43,375 bases of DNA from Ureibacillus endophyticus (lineage in GTDB: Bacteria > Bacillota > Bacilli > Bacillales_A > Planococcaceae). Made by a program: the position numbers and the translations under genes. Shown here in pieces: positions 34,469 through 43,249 of the stretch (position 1 is the first letter of the stretch; each line of letters starts with the position of its first letter). The stretch is from positions 1 through 43,375 of the forward strand of contig NZ_RBZN01000029.1 of the NCBI RefSeq assembly GCF_003628435.1, given 5' to 3'. The notes under the pieces were generated by a model. The model made no database searches. It saw only the letters and a list, made by a program, of their open reading frames with translations, and was not told the origin of the DNA.

Positions 34469-36181
34469 CTACTCTTTTAATCGAAACATTTTTACAGAAA
34501 TTTCAAGTTCCTCTGCCATTTTTGTAGATTCAACAGAGCGATGTGAAATATCATGAATACTTGCCGTTGTTTCTTGGGCTGCAGCTGAAATGCCCTTCAA
34601 TGTATCTTCAATTTCGTGAATTGATCGCGTTAACTCATGAATCATTTCAACGATTGTATCAGATTTCTCTGTTTCAGAAGATAATAAGTTAGAAATATTT
34701 TTAATATCATGAACCGTTTCAGAAACCGCATTCGAAATATTGTGAAGTGCATTCGCCGTTAATTGAACCGTTTGTGTACCTTTTTCAATAAACTTCCCAT
34801 TTTCACTGGAAGAAATCATGACATTGCCAATGCGTTCCATAATATCTTTTACTAGTTTCTCAACTTCTGTTACTTCTTTGTTCGATTGTTCTGCAAGTTT
34901 ACGTACTTCTTCGGCAACAACAGCAAATCCTTTTCCATGCTCCCCTGCTCTAGCCGCTTCAATGGATGCATTTAAAGCCAGTAAATTTGTTTGGGAAGCA
35001 ATCGATGAAATTGCTTCAGTTATCGTTTGAATTCTCGTAGCAGACTCGACTAAATGTTGAATCGTATTGCTTACTTCTTGGGAACCAGTACGGATTTTTT
35101 CCATATCCGCGCTAATTTCTTGTGCACGTTTTTCCCCTTCAATGGCAATTTTCATTGTTTCATTCGAATTAACTACCGTTTGATCAGCTCGAGCTTTCAT
35201 ACTTTGTAGATTATCCGCTAAGGACGTTAAGACATTCGATGCATTATCTGCATTATGCATTCCATCTCGCATCGCACCTGTTACATCTTCTATATGATCT
35301 GCTACCGATTGAACAGCCGAATTCATTTCTGTTAATGTACTTGCGGTTTCTGTTGCATTCGTTGTTAATTGATTAGAAGTCGAACGCATTGTCGAGATGA
35401 TAGATTGTAAATTAGATGCTGTTTGATTTAACGTTCTAGATAAATCCGCGATTTCGTCTTTCCCTTTAATCGTTGTTTCAGAAACTGATAAATTTCCGTC
35501 AGCTAATCGTTTTGCTTGTTCGATTAATTGTGAAATTAGTTTTGTTTTACGATAAATTAATAATCCAGTAATCATTGAAGCTACTAACATTGGAATAATA
35601 CTAATTAAAATTCCTTGACTAACGACTTCCCACGTTCTTTCTGTTACGATATCTGCATCAAAATCGATGACATTGATGGCGATAATTTCTTTAGATGGGT
35701 CGTGGTCTTTATAAATTGGTGCATAACCCGATAAACGTTCCATCCCTGCGTAATCATAAGGTTCTGAAAAAGTTGGGTGGCCCATTTCTAACAACATCGA
35801 AATTGCTTTTTGGTCTACGTGGAATTCATCACCAATATTAATCCCTTTTTCTTTTAAGTTATTATCAAGGGCGATGACGTTCCCATTTAAATCTAAGATA
35901 TATTGCGTTTCAAAAATTTCTTTATGATCGATTGTCCAATTTAATTGTTCACTAATACTTTCTTTTGCTGCCATATCATTATTTAGTGCACGATCTAACA
36001 CAGTCGGATCAATTAATCCTGTTGTGATATTGGCACAACCATATGCTTCAACACCAGCAGCTTCGTACAATTTATCGTACGCAGTATAATATGTAGCGGC
36101 AGAAGTAATTGCAAGCATAACTACTAAAATACCTGCAATGATTGTTCCTAATTTAAACGTTAAAGTCTGAAAAAATTTCAT
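34469..36181 (-). CDS. Methyl-accepting chemotaxis protein
   Basis: A 570-residue receptor. Helix 1 lies at about 10-32, the extracellular sensor of about 150 residues follows ([20 protein letters not shown] is a single-Cache-like stretch), helix 2 is near 195-215, then HAMP, then the signalling coil with [20 protein letters not shown]. The sensor is unlike that of the receptor at 29921. AAGGTGG lies eight bases before the ATG at 36181; a GTG at 36193 is inside that site. Ligand unknown. The transcript is monocistronic. Confidence 0.88.
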   Translation of the reverse strand: MKFFQTLTFKLGTIIAGILVVMLAITSAATYYTAYDKLYEAAGVEAYGCANITTGLIDPTVLDRALNNDMAAKESISEQLNWTIDHKEIFETQYILDLNGNVIALDNNLKEKGINIGDEFHVDQKAISMLLEMGHPTFSEPYDYAGMERLSGYAPIYKDHDPSKEIIAINVIDFDADIVTERTWEVVSQGILISIIPMLVASMITGLLIYRKTKLISQLIEQAKRLADGNLSVSETTIKGKDEIADLSRTLNQTASNLQSIISTMRSTSNQLTTNATETASTLTEMNSAVQSVADHIEDVTGAMRDGMHNADNASNVLTSLADNLQSMKARADQTVVNSNETMKIAIEGEKRAQEISADMEKIRTGSQEVSNTIQHLVESATRIQTITEAISSIASQTNLLALNASIEAARAGEHGKGFAVVAEEVRKLAEQSNKEVTEVEKLVKDIMERIGNVMISSSENGKFIEKGTQTVQLTANALHNISNAVSETVHDIKNISNLLSSETEKSDTIVEMIHELTRSIHEIEDTLKGISAAAQETTASIHDISHRSVESTKMAEELEISVKMFRLKE

Positions 36182-36391
36182 TTCTCGTACCACCTTCTAA
36201 AAGAACCCCTGTTATATTAAAAAACTCTAATCTATCATACTATGAAAAGAAGTATCGAGAAAGAATGTTTGGATATTTCTCCAGAATTTTATAATAAATT
36301 TGTCATCTATTTGTCAAGGTTGCGTCTGAAATACATTTGAGAATCAGCCTTTGTGACTGTCGCTTCGCTTTCGTCACAGATATATTGCGAC

Positions 36392-36520
36392 GAGGATGGT
36401 GACATTTTAATGTGACCACCACAGGAGCAGATTCTTTGAAAAGAGGATGGTGATATTCTAATGTGACCGCCACAGAAGCACACTTTCCGAAACAATGATA
36501 GTTACATCTTGATGTAAAAG
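36392..36520. repeat. 51-bp repeats, two good and one decayed copy
   Basis: GAGGATGGTGA begins copies at 36392 and 36443, with a worn third copy at 36494 to 36520. Each has an imperfect dyad ACATTTTAATGT. On the minus strand the two good copies read in one frame as a 17-residue repeat, C-x-CGGHI-x-x-SPSS. No ribosome site supports the reading frame (36307-36495), so I do not call a gene. Confidence 0.6.
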
Positions 36521-36570
36521 CATGACAAAGGGCTATGCAGATAACCTACCTTCTACACAGCCCTACTAAT

Positions 36571-37842
36571 TTAATCTTTAAAATCTCTCATCCGGTCTAA
36601 TATTAAACCGTCCGACTTATCGTTCTCACCAACGACAAAATCTTTCATATATTGCTTTAAATATTGTCCAAAATTTGTTTGGTGATTTAGTAGAAGTTCA
36701 TCTACATAATGGGCACCTTTTGGAATATCATCTAGCAACAGCACCGATAAAGAGGCATAAATTCCACAGGCTACTTGAAAATACGTAGCATTCATTTGAA
36801 ACTTATCAAAAATCTCTATATTTGTTAAAACATTGTACATGTACTGTTCCTTATCTGGATACACCATTAAAACCCCACATAAATCTTCCCCTACTAATTC
36901 TCCATCAAGGGGATTCAACACCTTCATTTCGAAGTCCCAAATTTTATCAACATCATCGATATTGGAACGAATGAGTTTCGTTGTGTGTTCATTCACTTTG
37001 TAAATAAACCCACTTTCCAAATTCAATAATTTCCCTAATGTGTAGACTTCCTCATGGGGCATTAAACAACCGTAAAACTTGATATCTCCCAATCTCACTT
37101 TGAATTCAAGATCGTAAACATTTTCATAAAGGAATAGCGGAGTTTGACCCTTCATAAACATCGGGTAGCTTAGAATGGCTTCATCGAGGAAACATTCAGG
37201 GGACCAAGTAGTATAAACTACATTTTCTTTTGCCAGAGTTTTATCTTTGAAAAATGAATTATCGTGTTCCACTATGAAACATGCTAATGGTGTTTCATTA
37301 GTTGGCTTATTTTTAAACAATTCTGTCGCCATCCATTGCACAACTCCTGGATTCATCCCAGAGCAAAGAATGGCTTTTGAATTTGTAATGAGATGTCGTT
37401 TACCTTCAATCCAGTTCAATCGTTCAATAAGACCAAATCCAGCAAATTGATCTTCATTTTCATCGATATACGGATTTTCCAAGGCAGAGTTTACATAACT
37501 AATCCCTAAACTGTTACAGGCTTTCATCATTTCAACTGTATCAGCCCAAGAAACATCGATAACCAAGGATGTTTTCGTATTCTTGAGATGTTGAATGAAC
37601 TTATCTTTATCACTTAAATCTAGTTGATGAAATACAAACCTCTGTTTTAAATTAGGGAAAAGTTGAAAGTAGAGTTGTTTGTCCACTGACTTCATATCTA
37701 TCAAATGAAGTTGGCAATTGGTGATGATTGGATGAATTGGGTCTGTTACATCTACAGCGGATTTGTTCAAAATAGCGAGTATTGCTTTGGCAACACCACC
37801 TGCGCTACCTAAAAGAGTAAGAACACTAGTACGATTTGTCAT
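36571..37842 (-). CDS. Homospermidine-synthase / saccharopine-dehydrogenase-like protein
   Basis: A 423-residue NAD(P)-dependent enzyme. The N terminus VLTLLGSAGGVAKAILAIL is a Rossmann fold, DVSWADTVEMMKACN and YVNSALENPY follow, and ILCSGMNPGVVQWM is the hallmark of the homospermidine synthase branch (GMNPG). The family makes homospermidine from putrescine or acts as saccharopine dehydrogenase; which reaction holds here is not certain. GAGGTG lies six bases before the ATG at 37842. It has no polyamine genes around it. Length is slightly below the usual 470 residues of proven homospermidine synthases. Confidence 0.7.
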   Translation of the reverse strand: MTNRTSVLTLLGSAGGVAKAILAILNKSAVDVTDPIHPIITNCQLHLIDMKSVDKQLYFQLFPNLKQRFVFHQLDLSDKDKFIQHLKNTKTSLVIDVSWADTVEMMKACNSLGISYVNSALENPYIDENEDQFAGFGLIERLNWIEGKRHLITNSKAILCSGMNPGVVQWMATELFKNKPTNETPLACFIVEHDNSFFKDKTLAKENVVYTTWSPECFLDEAILSYPMFMKGQTPLFLYENVYDLEFKVRLGDIKFYGCLMPHEEVYTLGKLLNLESGFIYKVNEHTTKLIRSNIDDVDKIWDFEMKVLNPLDGELVGEDLCGVLMVYPDKEQYMYNVLTNIEIFDKFQMNATYFQVACGIYASLSVLLLDDIPKGAHYVDELLLNHQTNFGQYLKQYMKDFVVGENDKSDGLILDRMRDFKD

Positions 37843-38097
37843 ATGATTCACCTCGCCTTCTACTTAAAGCATATGAAGTTTAATAGAGTATGCTTAGGTA
37901 GAAAACTATTAGGGATATGATTAGCGCCTAGTCAAAAAATAATATTATGGACTTGGGTTAAAATCCAAGTAAAAATACAACGGCACTCATGAATGTTTAG
38001 CTCATGAGTGCCGATTTAGAGGTTGGGACATAAGTGGATCGTTTCAACTTTTACTTGTAGTTTTTAGTAATTAAAATATTATAGTAGTATTTTTTAG
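37843..38097. other. Intergenic region with one perfect hairpin
   Basis: CGGCACTCATGA (37981-37992) and TCATGAGTGCCG (38002-38013) pair perfectly around nine bases. On the minus strand only an interrupted T-run follows, so it is a possible late terminator for the thiamine operon. No gene is visible. Confidence 0.5.
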
Positions 38098-38227
38098 TTG
38101 TTCGAAGAGGAGGCCACGACTCCTGCGGGAACCGCACTAGCCGAAAATCCATTTTTGCCGGGCAATTGCCGGCAAAAATTAGTTGAGGCAGTGCCCGCGG
38201 AAAGCGTTGGCCGGAACGGAGAACAAC
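38098..38227. repeat. GC-rich extragenic palindromic element
   Basis: About 130 bases bounded by GTTGTTC and GAACAAC. Nested arms are GGCCAC with TTGGCC, GCGGG with CCCGC, GCACT with AGTGC, and a central perfect hairpin ATTTTTGCCGG with CCGGCAAAAAT. GC content is far above the flanks. The GAGGAGGCCACGACTCCTGC and CCCGCGGAAAGCG blocks match a repeat family that I recall as widespread between genes in Bacillaceae. It lies 38 bases behind thiE. Confidence 0.75.
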
Positions 38228-38264
38228 GTTTTTATAGAAATCACTATTCCCTAACCTTGATAGT

Positions 38265-38882
38265 TTATTTTAATAGATTAATCGTTTCTCTACGGTCCGC
38301 GCTTTGACAAATGGCTGAAATTACTGCAACCCCATCAGCCCCAGCAGCAAGTACCTCAGATGCATTTTCTGTCGTAATACCGCCAATGCCGACAATCGGG
38401 AAATCTTGATAATCTCTTCTTGCTTTGGATAAAAACGACACGCCCGCAGCAGGTTTTGCATCGGCTTTTGATTGTGTTTCATAAATCGGACCAATGCCTA
38501 CATAATCTGCCCCACCTTCCACAGCTACCTTCATTTCCTCGTCATTATGAACAGAAACGCCAACAATTTTCCCATTAAATTGTTCTCGAATTTGAGCTAT
38601 TGGTGCGTCATCTTGTCCAACGTGAACGCCATCCGCATTTATCTTCAGTGCTAATTGCACATTGTCATTAATAATAAATGGGACGTTATATTCTTTACAT
38701 AATGTTTGGCAAGCAAGGGCAAATTTTTCTAGGGACTCGCCAGTTAAGGCATTTGCTCCTTTTTCTCGTAATTGAAAGAATGTAATACCTGACTTCAGTG
38801 CATCTTCCAAGACGACTAATGGCTCATCCTTACAATTTTCTGTACCCATAATAAAATACACCGCTAAATCACTACGCTTCAC
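38265..38882 (-). CDS. thiE: Thiamine-phosphate synthase
   Basis: Joins HMP pyrophosphate with hydroxyethylthiazole phosphate to give thiamine phosphate. The 205-residue TIM barrel shows FFQLREKGA, PFIINDNVQLALKINADGVH, VGQDDAP, GADYVGIGPIYETQSK and IVGIGGI, all conserved. The start is a GTG with AGGTGA upstream, and it overlaps the thiD stop by 11 bases. It is the last gene of the tenA-thiM-thiD-thiE operon. Confidence 0.94.
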   Translation of the reverse strand: MKRSDLAVYFIMGTENCKDEPLVVLEDALKSGITFFQLREKGANALTGESLEKFALACQTLCKEYNVPFIINDNVQLALKINADGVHVGQDDAPIAQIREQFNGKIVGVSVHNDEEMKVAVEGGADYVGIGPIYETQSKADAKPAAGVSFLSKARRDYQDFPIVGIGGITTENASEVLAAGADGVAVISAICQSADRRETINLLK

Positions 38883-39693
38883 TTACCGTCACCTCATAAT
38901 CTTGATATGTTTGATAAGCAAAATGATTTGTTGGACCGTGACCATGTCCTAAATTCAATGGATGTTCAATGGCAAGTTGGACAAATTTTTTCCCTTCAAC
39001 GATAGCTTCTTGTAAAGAAAATCCTCTACCTAAAAATGCCGTAATCGCAGCGGAAAACGTACATCCTGTTCCGTGCGTATGTTTAGTATGGATTCGTTTA
39101 CTTTGCATTTTAAATGAGCTGCCATTCGCAAGGAACACTGTATCTGTCGCAAATTCGTCATTTTCAAGGTGGCCACCCTTCATCACGACACATTGCAAAC
39201 CTTTTTCTAGAATACATTCTGCAGCAGCTTGAATATCCGATTGTGTCTTGATTGTCATCCCAGTAATCACTTCAGCTTCAGGAATGTTTGGCGTTAGTAC
39301 CGTAGCAATCGGCAACAATTTTGTTTTTAATGCTTCTACTGCCTCTTGTTGCAATAAACTCGCGCCACCTTTTGCTATCATCACAGGATCCACGACAACT
39401 TGAACTTCCTTATTTTGGATTTCTCCGGCTACTCTTTCAATGATGTCAGCTGAAAACAACATTCCTGTTTTTAACGCCTTTACATCAAAGTCATTGAAAA
39501 CTGAAGAAAGCTGTTGTGTGACAAATTCAGGTGTTGTCGGAAAAATTCCATCTACCCCGAGCGTATTTTGAGCCGTTAATGCTGTAATCACAGACGTTCC
39601 AAATACTTTTAACTCTTGGAAAGTTTTTAAGTCGGCTTGAATGCCTGCTCCTCCACCACTATCAGAACCCGCAATTGTCATTACAACGTCCAT
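38872..39693 (-). CDS. thiD: Hydroxymethylpyrimidine/phosphomethylpyrimidine kinase
   Basis: Phosphorylates HMP and then HMP phosphate. The 273-residue ribokinase-fold protein begins TIAGSDSGGGAGIQADLKTF, has VVDPVMIAKGG and the C-terminal anion hole THGTGCTFSAAI with the catalytic Cys of this family. AGGAG precedes the ATG. It overlaps thiM by 13 bases and thiE by 11, so the operon is tightly coupled. Confidence 0.94.
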   Translation of the reverse strand: MDVVMTIAGSDSGGGAGIQADLKTFQELKVFGTSVITALTAQNTLGVDGIFPTTPEFVTQQLSSVFNDFDVKALKTGMLFSADIIERVAGEIQNKEVQVVVDPVMIAKGGASLLQQEAVEALKTKLLPIATVLTPNIPEAEVITGMTIKTQSDIQAAAECILEKGLQCVVMKGGHLENDEFATDTVFLANGSSFKMQSKRIHTKHTHGTGCTFSAAITAFLGRGFSLQEAIVEGKKFVQLAIEHPLNLGHGHGPTNHFAYQTYQDYEVTVSEA

Positions 39694-40442
39694 TTCGATA
39701 CACTCCTAGAAATTAAATGTAATTGATTTAAGATATTTTCTTGGAATGAACCAAGAAGAAGCTGGAAACTGACACCATCTGCAACACGTTTGTAGTCGGA
39801 TAAGGTTGCTTTTAGATTTGATATTGGATCCCCTTCAAGAGATAGTGTTGCAGCACAAATGGCACTTAATAAGCAGCCTGTTCCTGTTACTTGTGTCATT
39901 AATACATGTCCACCAGAAATCCAATGTTCCGATTCACCATCTGTTAAATAATCAGACGGCCCAGTAACAATCACCATACAATTGTATTTTGAAGCAACTT
40001 CCTTAGCCGCCGCTTGAACGTCGATTTCACCTTCTCCACTATCTACACCCTTCGCTTGCCAACTTACTCCAGCAATCGCAGCAAGTTCACCAGGGTTACA
40101 ACGGATTAATTGAATATCAACTTCTTCTAAAATTTTGGCCACAGCTTGCTTACGGAATGAAGTTGCCCCGACCCCGACAGGATCTAGTACAACTGGAATA
40201 TTCAATTCATTAGCCTTTTTCCCAGCTTTAAGCATAGATTCTAGCGTTCTAGTATTTAACGTTCCAATATTTATTAAGAACGCATTCGCAATTGAGACCA
40301 TCTCTTCCACTTCTTCTACTTCGTCAGCCATCACAGGAGATGCCCCAATCGCCAATAATCCGTTTGCTGTGAAATTCGCTACTACATAATTTGTAATACA
40401 ATGTACGAGTGGATTTTTTTGACGGATTTTATACAAAGCCAT
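39681..40442 (-). CDS. thiM: Hydroxyethylthiazole kinase
   Basis: Salvages the thiazole half of thiamine by phosphorylation. The 253-residue protein opens with NPLVHCITNYVVANFTANGL, then ASPVMADEVEEV, VLDPVGVGAT, CNPGEL and the catalytic TGTGC. AGGAGGT stands before the ATG, and its start overlaps the tenA stop by 14 bases. Confidence 0.94.
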   Translation of the reverse strand: MALYKIRQKNPLVHCITNYVVANFTANGLLAIGASPVMADEVEEVEEMVSIANAFLINIGTLNTRTLESMLKAGKKANELNIPVVLDPVGVGATSFRKQAVAKILEEVDIQLIRCNPGELAAIAGVSWQAKGVDSGEGEIDVQAAAKEVASKYNCMVIVTGPSDYLTDGESEHWISGGHVLMTQVTGTGCLLSAICAATLSLEGDPISNLKATLSDYKRVADGVSFQLLLGSFQENILNQLHLISRSVSKWTL

Positions 40443-41112
40443 ATTCTTTTACCTCCTGCTCCCAATTTTCTAATGTCCACGGCATTTCCCAAAACTTCCA
40501 TTCATAATAACAGCTTTTTAAGAAGTGGGATTTATAAATGTGAACTTTTTCTGGGTGTAATTCTGCATATCGATTCATCATTGCTTTTTGATTTTCAACG
40601 GATTCTTTAAACTCGGGATTACTATACATGGCAATCCACTCTTCATATAACTTAACGCCTGGTTTAGCATCTTTATATTTTTCACCAATTTCCTGATACA
40701 GCCATGGACATGGGAACATTGCCGCAAATGCTTCTGCCACGTCTCCGTTATGCACAGCATTATACATATGACTTACATAGTTATAAGCAGCTGGAGCTGG
40801 TTCAAATTGTTCGATTTCCTCTTCGGATACTTCTAATTCGTTAAAAACTGTACGATGCAACTCAAGTTCTGCTTCATTGATAAAACGCGCGGAATTTAAA
40901 AAGTAAGTAATTTCATCATTTGTATCTGCTTTTGAAGCCGCAATGGCTAATATTTTCGTATAATGCTTTAAATAATAAGCATCTTGTAATATATAATACT
41001 TAAATTTCTCAATTGGTAGAGAACCGTCTACAATCCCTCTAACAAATGGATGGTTGAAGCTTCCTTCCCAATACAAATCAGTTTCTTTACGAACTTCTTC
41101 ACAAAATGTCAT
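40429..41112 (-). CDS. tenA: Thiaminase II / aminopyrimidine aminohydrolase
   Basis: Hydrolyses aminomethyl-pyrimidine breakdown products of thiamine to HMP for reuse. The 227-residue helical protein shows FNHPFVRGIVDGSL, YYILQDAYYLKHYTK-type helix, MFPCPWLYQEIG with the catalytic cysteine, and the C-terminal SCYYEWKFWEMPW. It is the first gene of the operon, with AGGAGG seven bases ahead of its ATG and the riboswitch terminator just upstream. Confidence 0.94.
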   Translation of the reverse strand: MTFCEEVRKETDLYWEGSFNHPFVRGIVDGSLPIEKFKYYILQDAYYLKHYTKILAIAASKADTNDEITYFLNSARFINEAELELHRTVFNELEVSEEEIEQFEPAPAAYNYVSHMYNAVHNGDVAEAFAAMFPCPWLYQEIGEKYKDAKPGVKLYEEWIAMYSNPEFKESVENQKAMMNRYAELHPEKVHIYKSHFLKSCYYEWKFWEMPWTLENWEQEVKEYGFV

Positions 41113-41144
41113 CTTTCTTCCTCCTCTAATGGACGTAGGAAAAC

Positions 41145-41181
41145 AAAAAGCGCCCTACTCATACGATGACTGAGTGGGCGC
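41145..41181 (-). terminator. Terminator of the TPP-controlled leader
   Basis: On the minus strand GCGCCCACTCA pairs with TGAGTAGGGCGC, followed by TTTTTG, ending 33 bases before tenA. It is the likely off-switch acted on by the riboswitch. Confidence 0.85.
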
Positions 41182-41194
41182 CTATCTTCCTAAA

Positions 41195-41266
41195 TTGCTC
41201 CCTACATCGAATTACAGTTAGTTAGCAATTAGAGATATTTGGCAAAGAAAATGCCCTCCAAAAAAT
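41195..41266 (-). ncRNA. Possible decayed second TPP aptamer
   Basis: On the minus strand this stretch starts GGAGGGCA...TTTGCC and ends TAATTCGATGTAGGGAGCAA, which mirrors the start GGGGGGCA...GTGCC and end TAATACGATCGTAGGGAGCAA of the intact aptamer 131 bases upstream. The CUGAGA and ACCUGA core motifs are not recognisable. Its first part also forms a weak terminator-like hairpin (CTCCA with TGGAG, then ATTTTCTTT). Confidence 0.4.
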
Positions 41267-41324
41267 GGAGCGCTTAACATGTACAGGTAATAATAAGCAT
41301 AATAAAAACTATGCTAAAATTGTA

Positions 41325-41406
41325 CTTGCTCCCTACGATCGTATTAACGAACAGGTTCTAAGGGTCAGGTTTTAACCTTCTCAGGCACGAGTGCCCCCCC
41401 TGCAAA
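41325..41406 (-). ncRNA. TPP riboswitch
   Basis: Classical THI-box elements in order on the minus strand: a G-run with GCAC, CCTGAGAAGG, GACCC, AACCTG, TTAATACGATCGTAGGGA. Closing helix P1 is TTTGC with GCAAG. It lies about 210 bases upstream of tenA and controls tenA-thiM-thiD-thiE, presumably through the terminator at 41145. Confidence 0.95.
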
Positions 41407-41423
41407 TATTCTAATTATTTCTC

Positions 41424-41451
41424 ATTCTAGCATAGTTTTCTTATTATTCAA
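41424..41451 (-). promoter_or_regulatory. Promoter of the thiamine salvage operon
   Basis: TTGAAT (41446-41451), a 16-base spacer and TAGAAT (41424-41429) on the minus strand, with TGC just before the minus-10 box. Confidence 0.65.
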
Positions 41452-41508
41452 GTTTGATTTATATTATTTAAATTACAGATTCATTACGTTCGGAAATAGC
41501 TTAGTTTT

Positions 41509-41656
41509 CGTGCTGAAATTGAGCTTATTTGTTCGGGAAATACACTTTTTTGTTCGGGTAATAGTCCATCTGGTTTGGGAAATTTACTCTTTCGTGCGGG
41601 TAATAATCCGTCTTGTTCGGAAAATCCCCCGTTTCGTGCGGGAAATAAACCAAACC
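41509..41656. repeat. 21-bp tandem repeat array
   Basis: Six to seven units of exactly 21 bases, such as GTTCGGGAAATACACTTTTTT and GTGCGGGTAATAATCCGTCTT, each opening G-T-(T/G)-C-G-G. Alternate units are more alike, suggesting a 42-bp superunit. As 21 is a multiple of three, the minus strand stays open as a seven-residue repeat (LLPEQKS, LLPARKS), but no ribosome site is seen, so I do not call a gene. Confidence 0.65.
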
Positions 41657-41667
41657 TTCCCCCCACA

Positions 41668-43246
41668 TCACTTTTTCAAACAATGCATCGCTTCTTCCGC
41701 CTCATCCCACGGAACAGAATAGCCTTTCCCCTTTGCACAAAAAATACTGGATGACGTATATTCTGGATCTGCCTCTTTCCGATAGCCAATCTTTTCAATC
41801 ACTTCATCGGCATTGTGACAAAGATCGTATCCGTCAAATTGAAGAGACAGTGCACCCTTACCATTCGTATATGCCGAAAAAATTGTACTATAATTCATAA
41901 ATGTTGAAACAGGCGCCCTTCCAATGATGGTCACTTGGTTTTCCGTCATTTCTGGAGCTTCAAAGGTACCACTTGCTTGTTGAATGTCCGTCATCATCCG
42001 TCCTAAATGGGTCAAATCTGCCTTCATCTTAAAGCGATAATACGGCTCTAATAAAACATTTTCCGCCTGTTCAAGTCCTTGACGAAGTGCGCGGAAAGTG
42101 GCTTCACGGAAATCTCCACCTTCTGTATGCTTATAATGGGCACGTCCCGTCAACAACGTAAAACGAATATCTGTAATCGGATATCCGGTAAGTAATCCAT
42201 GATGGTCGCGTTCAAACAAATGCTTCTCGATTAACCGTTGATACCCAACCGATAAATCATCGGCATGGCAAGCATTTTCAAAAACAATCCCACTCCCTCT
42301 AGGAGCTGGCTCCATTTTCAAATGCACTTCAGCGTAATGCTTCAAAGGTTCAAAATGCCCATAACCGGTTACCGTGGTTTGAATCGTTTCCATATATAAA
42401 ATTTTCGGATCTTCGAAGGTGATATCCATGTTAAAACGTTCTTTCGCCACTTCAACTAATACTTCTAGCTGAATAACACCCATGACGTGGACATGAATAT
42501 CCTGAAATTTTTCGCTCCATACCACACGTAAAGTAGGTTCTTCTGCCTCTAACATGCGGAAATAGCGTAAAACTTCTTTAATATGTTCTGTTCCTGTATA
42601 CACCACCTTGGCTTGTAACGTTGGCATGAGTTCAAATTCATCCCGCGCGAAATCTCCCCCTAGAACATCCCCGATTTTTGCTTCTGACAATCCTTTAACT
42701 GCAAAAATTTCACCCGCTTCAACCTGTTGCGCGGTCTCATATTTATTCCCGTTATAAAGTCGGATTTCCGTAACTTTTTCAGTCTCTTCTCCCACATTAA
42801 TTTCATCTCGTACATGTAATGTGCCGGACACAGCTTTAATAAAGGTAATTCGTTGATTTTGTTCATCGTGACGAATTTTATAAACTTTCCCTTGAAACGG
42901 ACCATTCTTGTCATAACTTGTATCCGTTAAAATTGATAGTTGCTCGAAAAATTCCTTCACACCAATATCTTTTAACGCTGAACCTGCCATGCAAATAAAT
43001 ACCTGCTCGTTTTGAATCATGTCCTTTAATTTAGAAAAGAAAGCTAAAGAATCAACTTCCCCTTCCATATACTGCTCTAGTAGCTCTTCATCGCGTTCTG
43101 CAATCCATTCCAGAACATTTTCCGGTAACGAGTTTTCAGTTAACGTCTCCGTTATCAAAAGAGCATCTTGTGAAAATTCTTTGCGGATTTCCATCATTAC
43201 GTTATCAACGCTAGCACCATCACGGTCAATTTTATTAATAGATACT
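41668..43246 (-). pseudogene. Ribosomal-protection (TetM/EF-G-like) GTPase, N terminus lost
   Basis: The frame (509 residues from an internal Met, open a further 16 codons upstream) covers domains II to V of a ribosomal-protection protein. The preserved upstream codons read VSINKIDRDGA, the G4 motif NKID, so the missing part is the first 120 or so residues with the P-loop, G2 and G3. The C-terminal part has HTEGGDFREATFRALRQGL and LLEPYYRFKM, typical of TetB(P)-like relatives in Bacillus, but the YSPVSTPADFR tip of Tet(M) is absent. Without the P-loop it cannot work as a GTPase. The cut coincides with the end of an IS30-family element. Drug resistance should not be assumed. Confidence 0.82.
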
Positions 43247-43249
43247 TTG

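Noticed and set aside
36307-36495. 62-residue minus-strand frame with two CGGH repeats
   Set aside because: No ribosome site and the third repeat copy breaks off; treated as a repeat pending comparison.
41484-41666. 60-residue minus-strand frame with LLPEQKS/LLPARKS repeats
   Set aside because: No ribosome site, and it coincides with the 21-bp tandem array; treated as a repeat.
41668-43197. Intact tetracycline resistance gene starting at the internal Met
   Set aside because: P-loop and switch motifs are missing and the reading frame continues upstream into NKID until the IS border.
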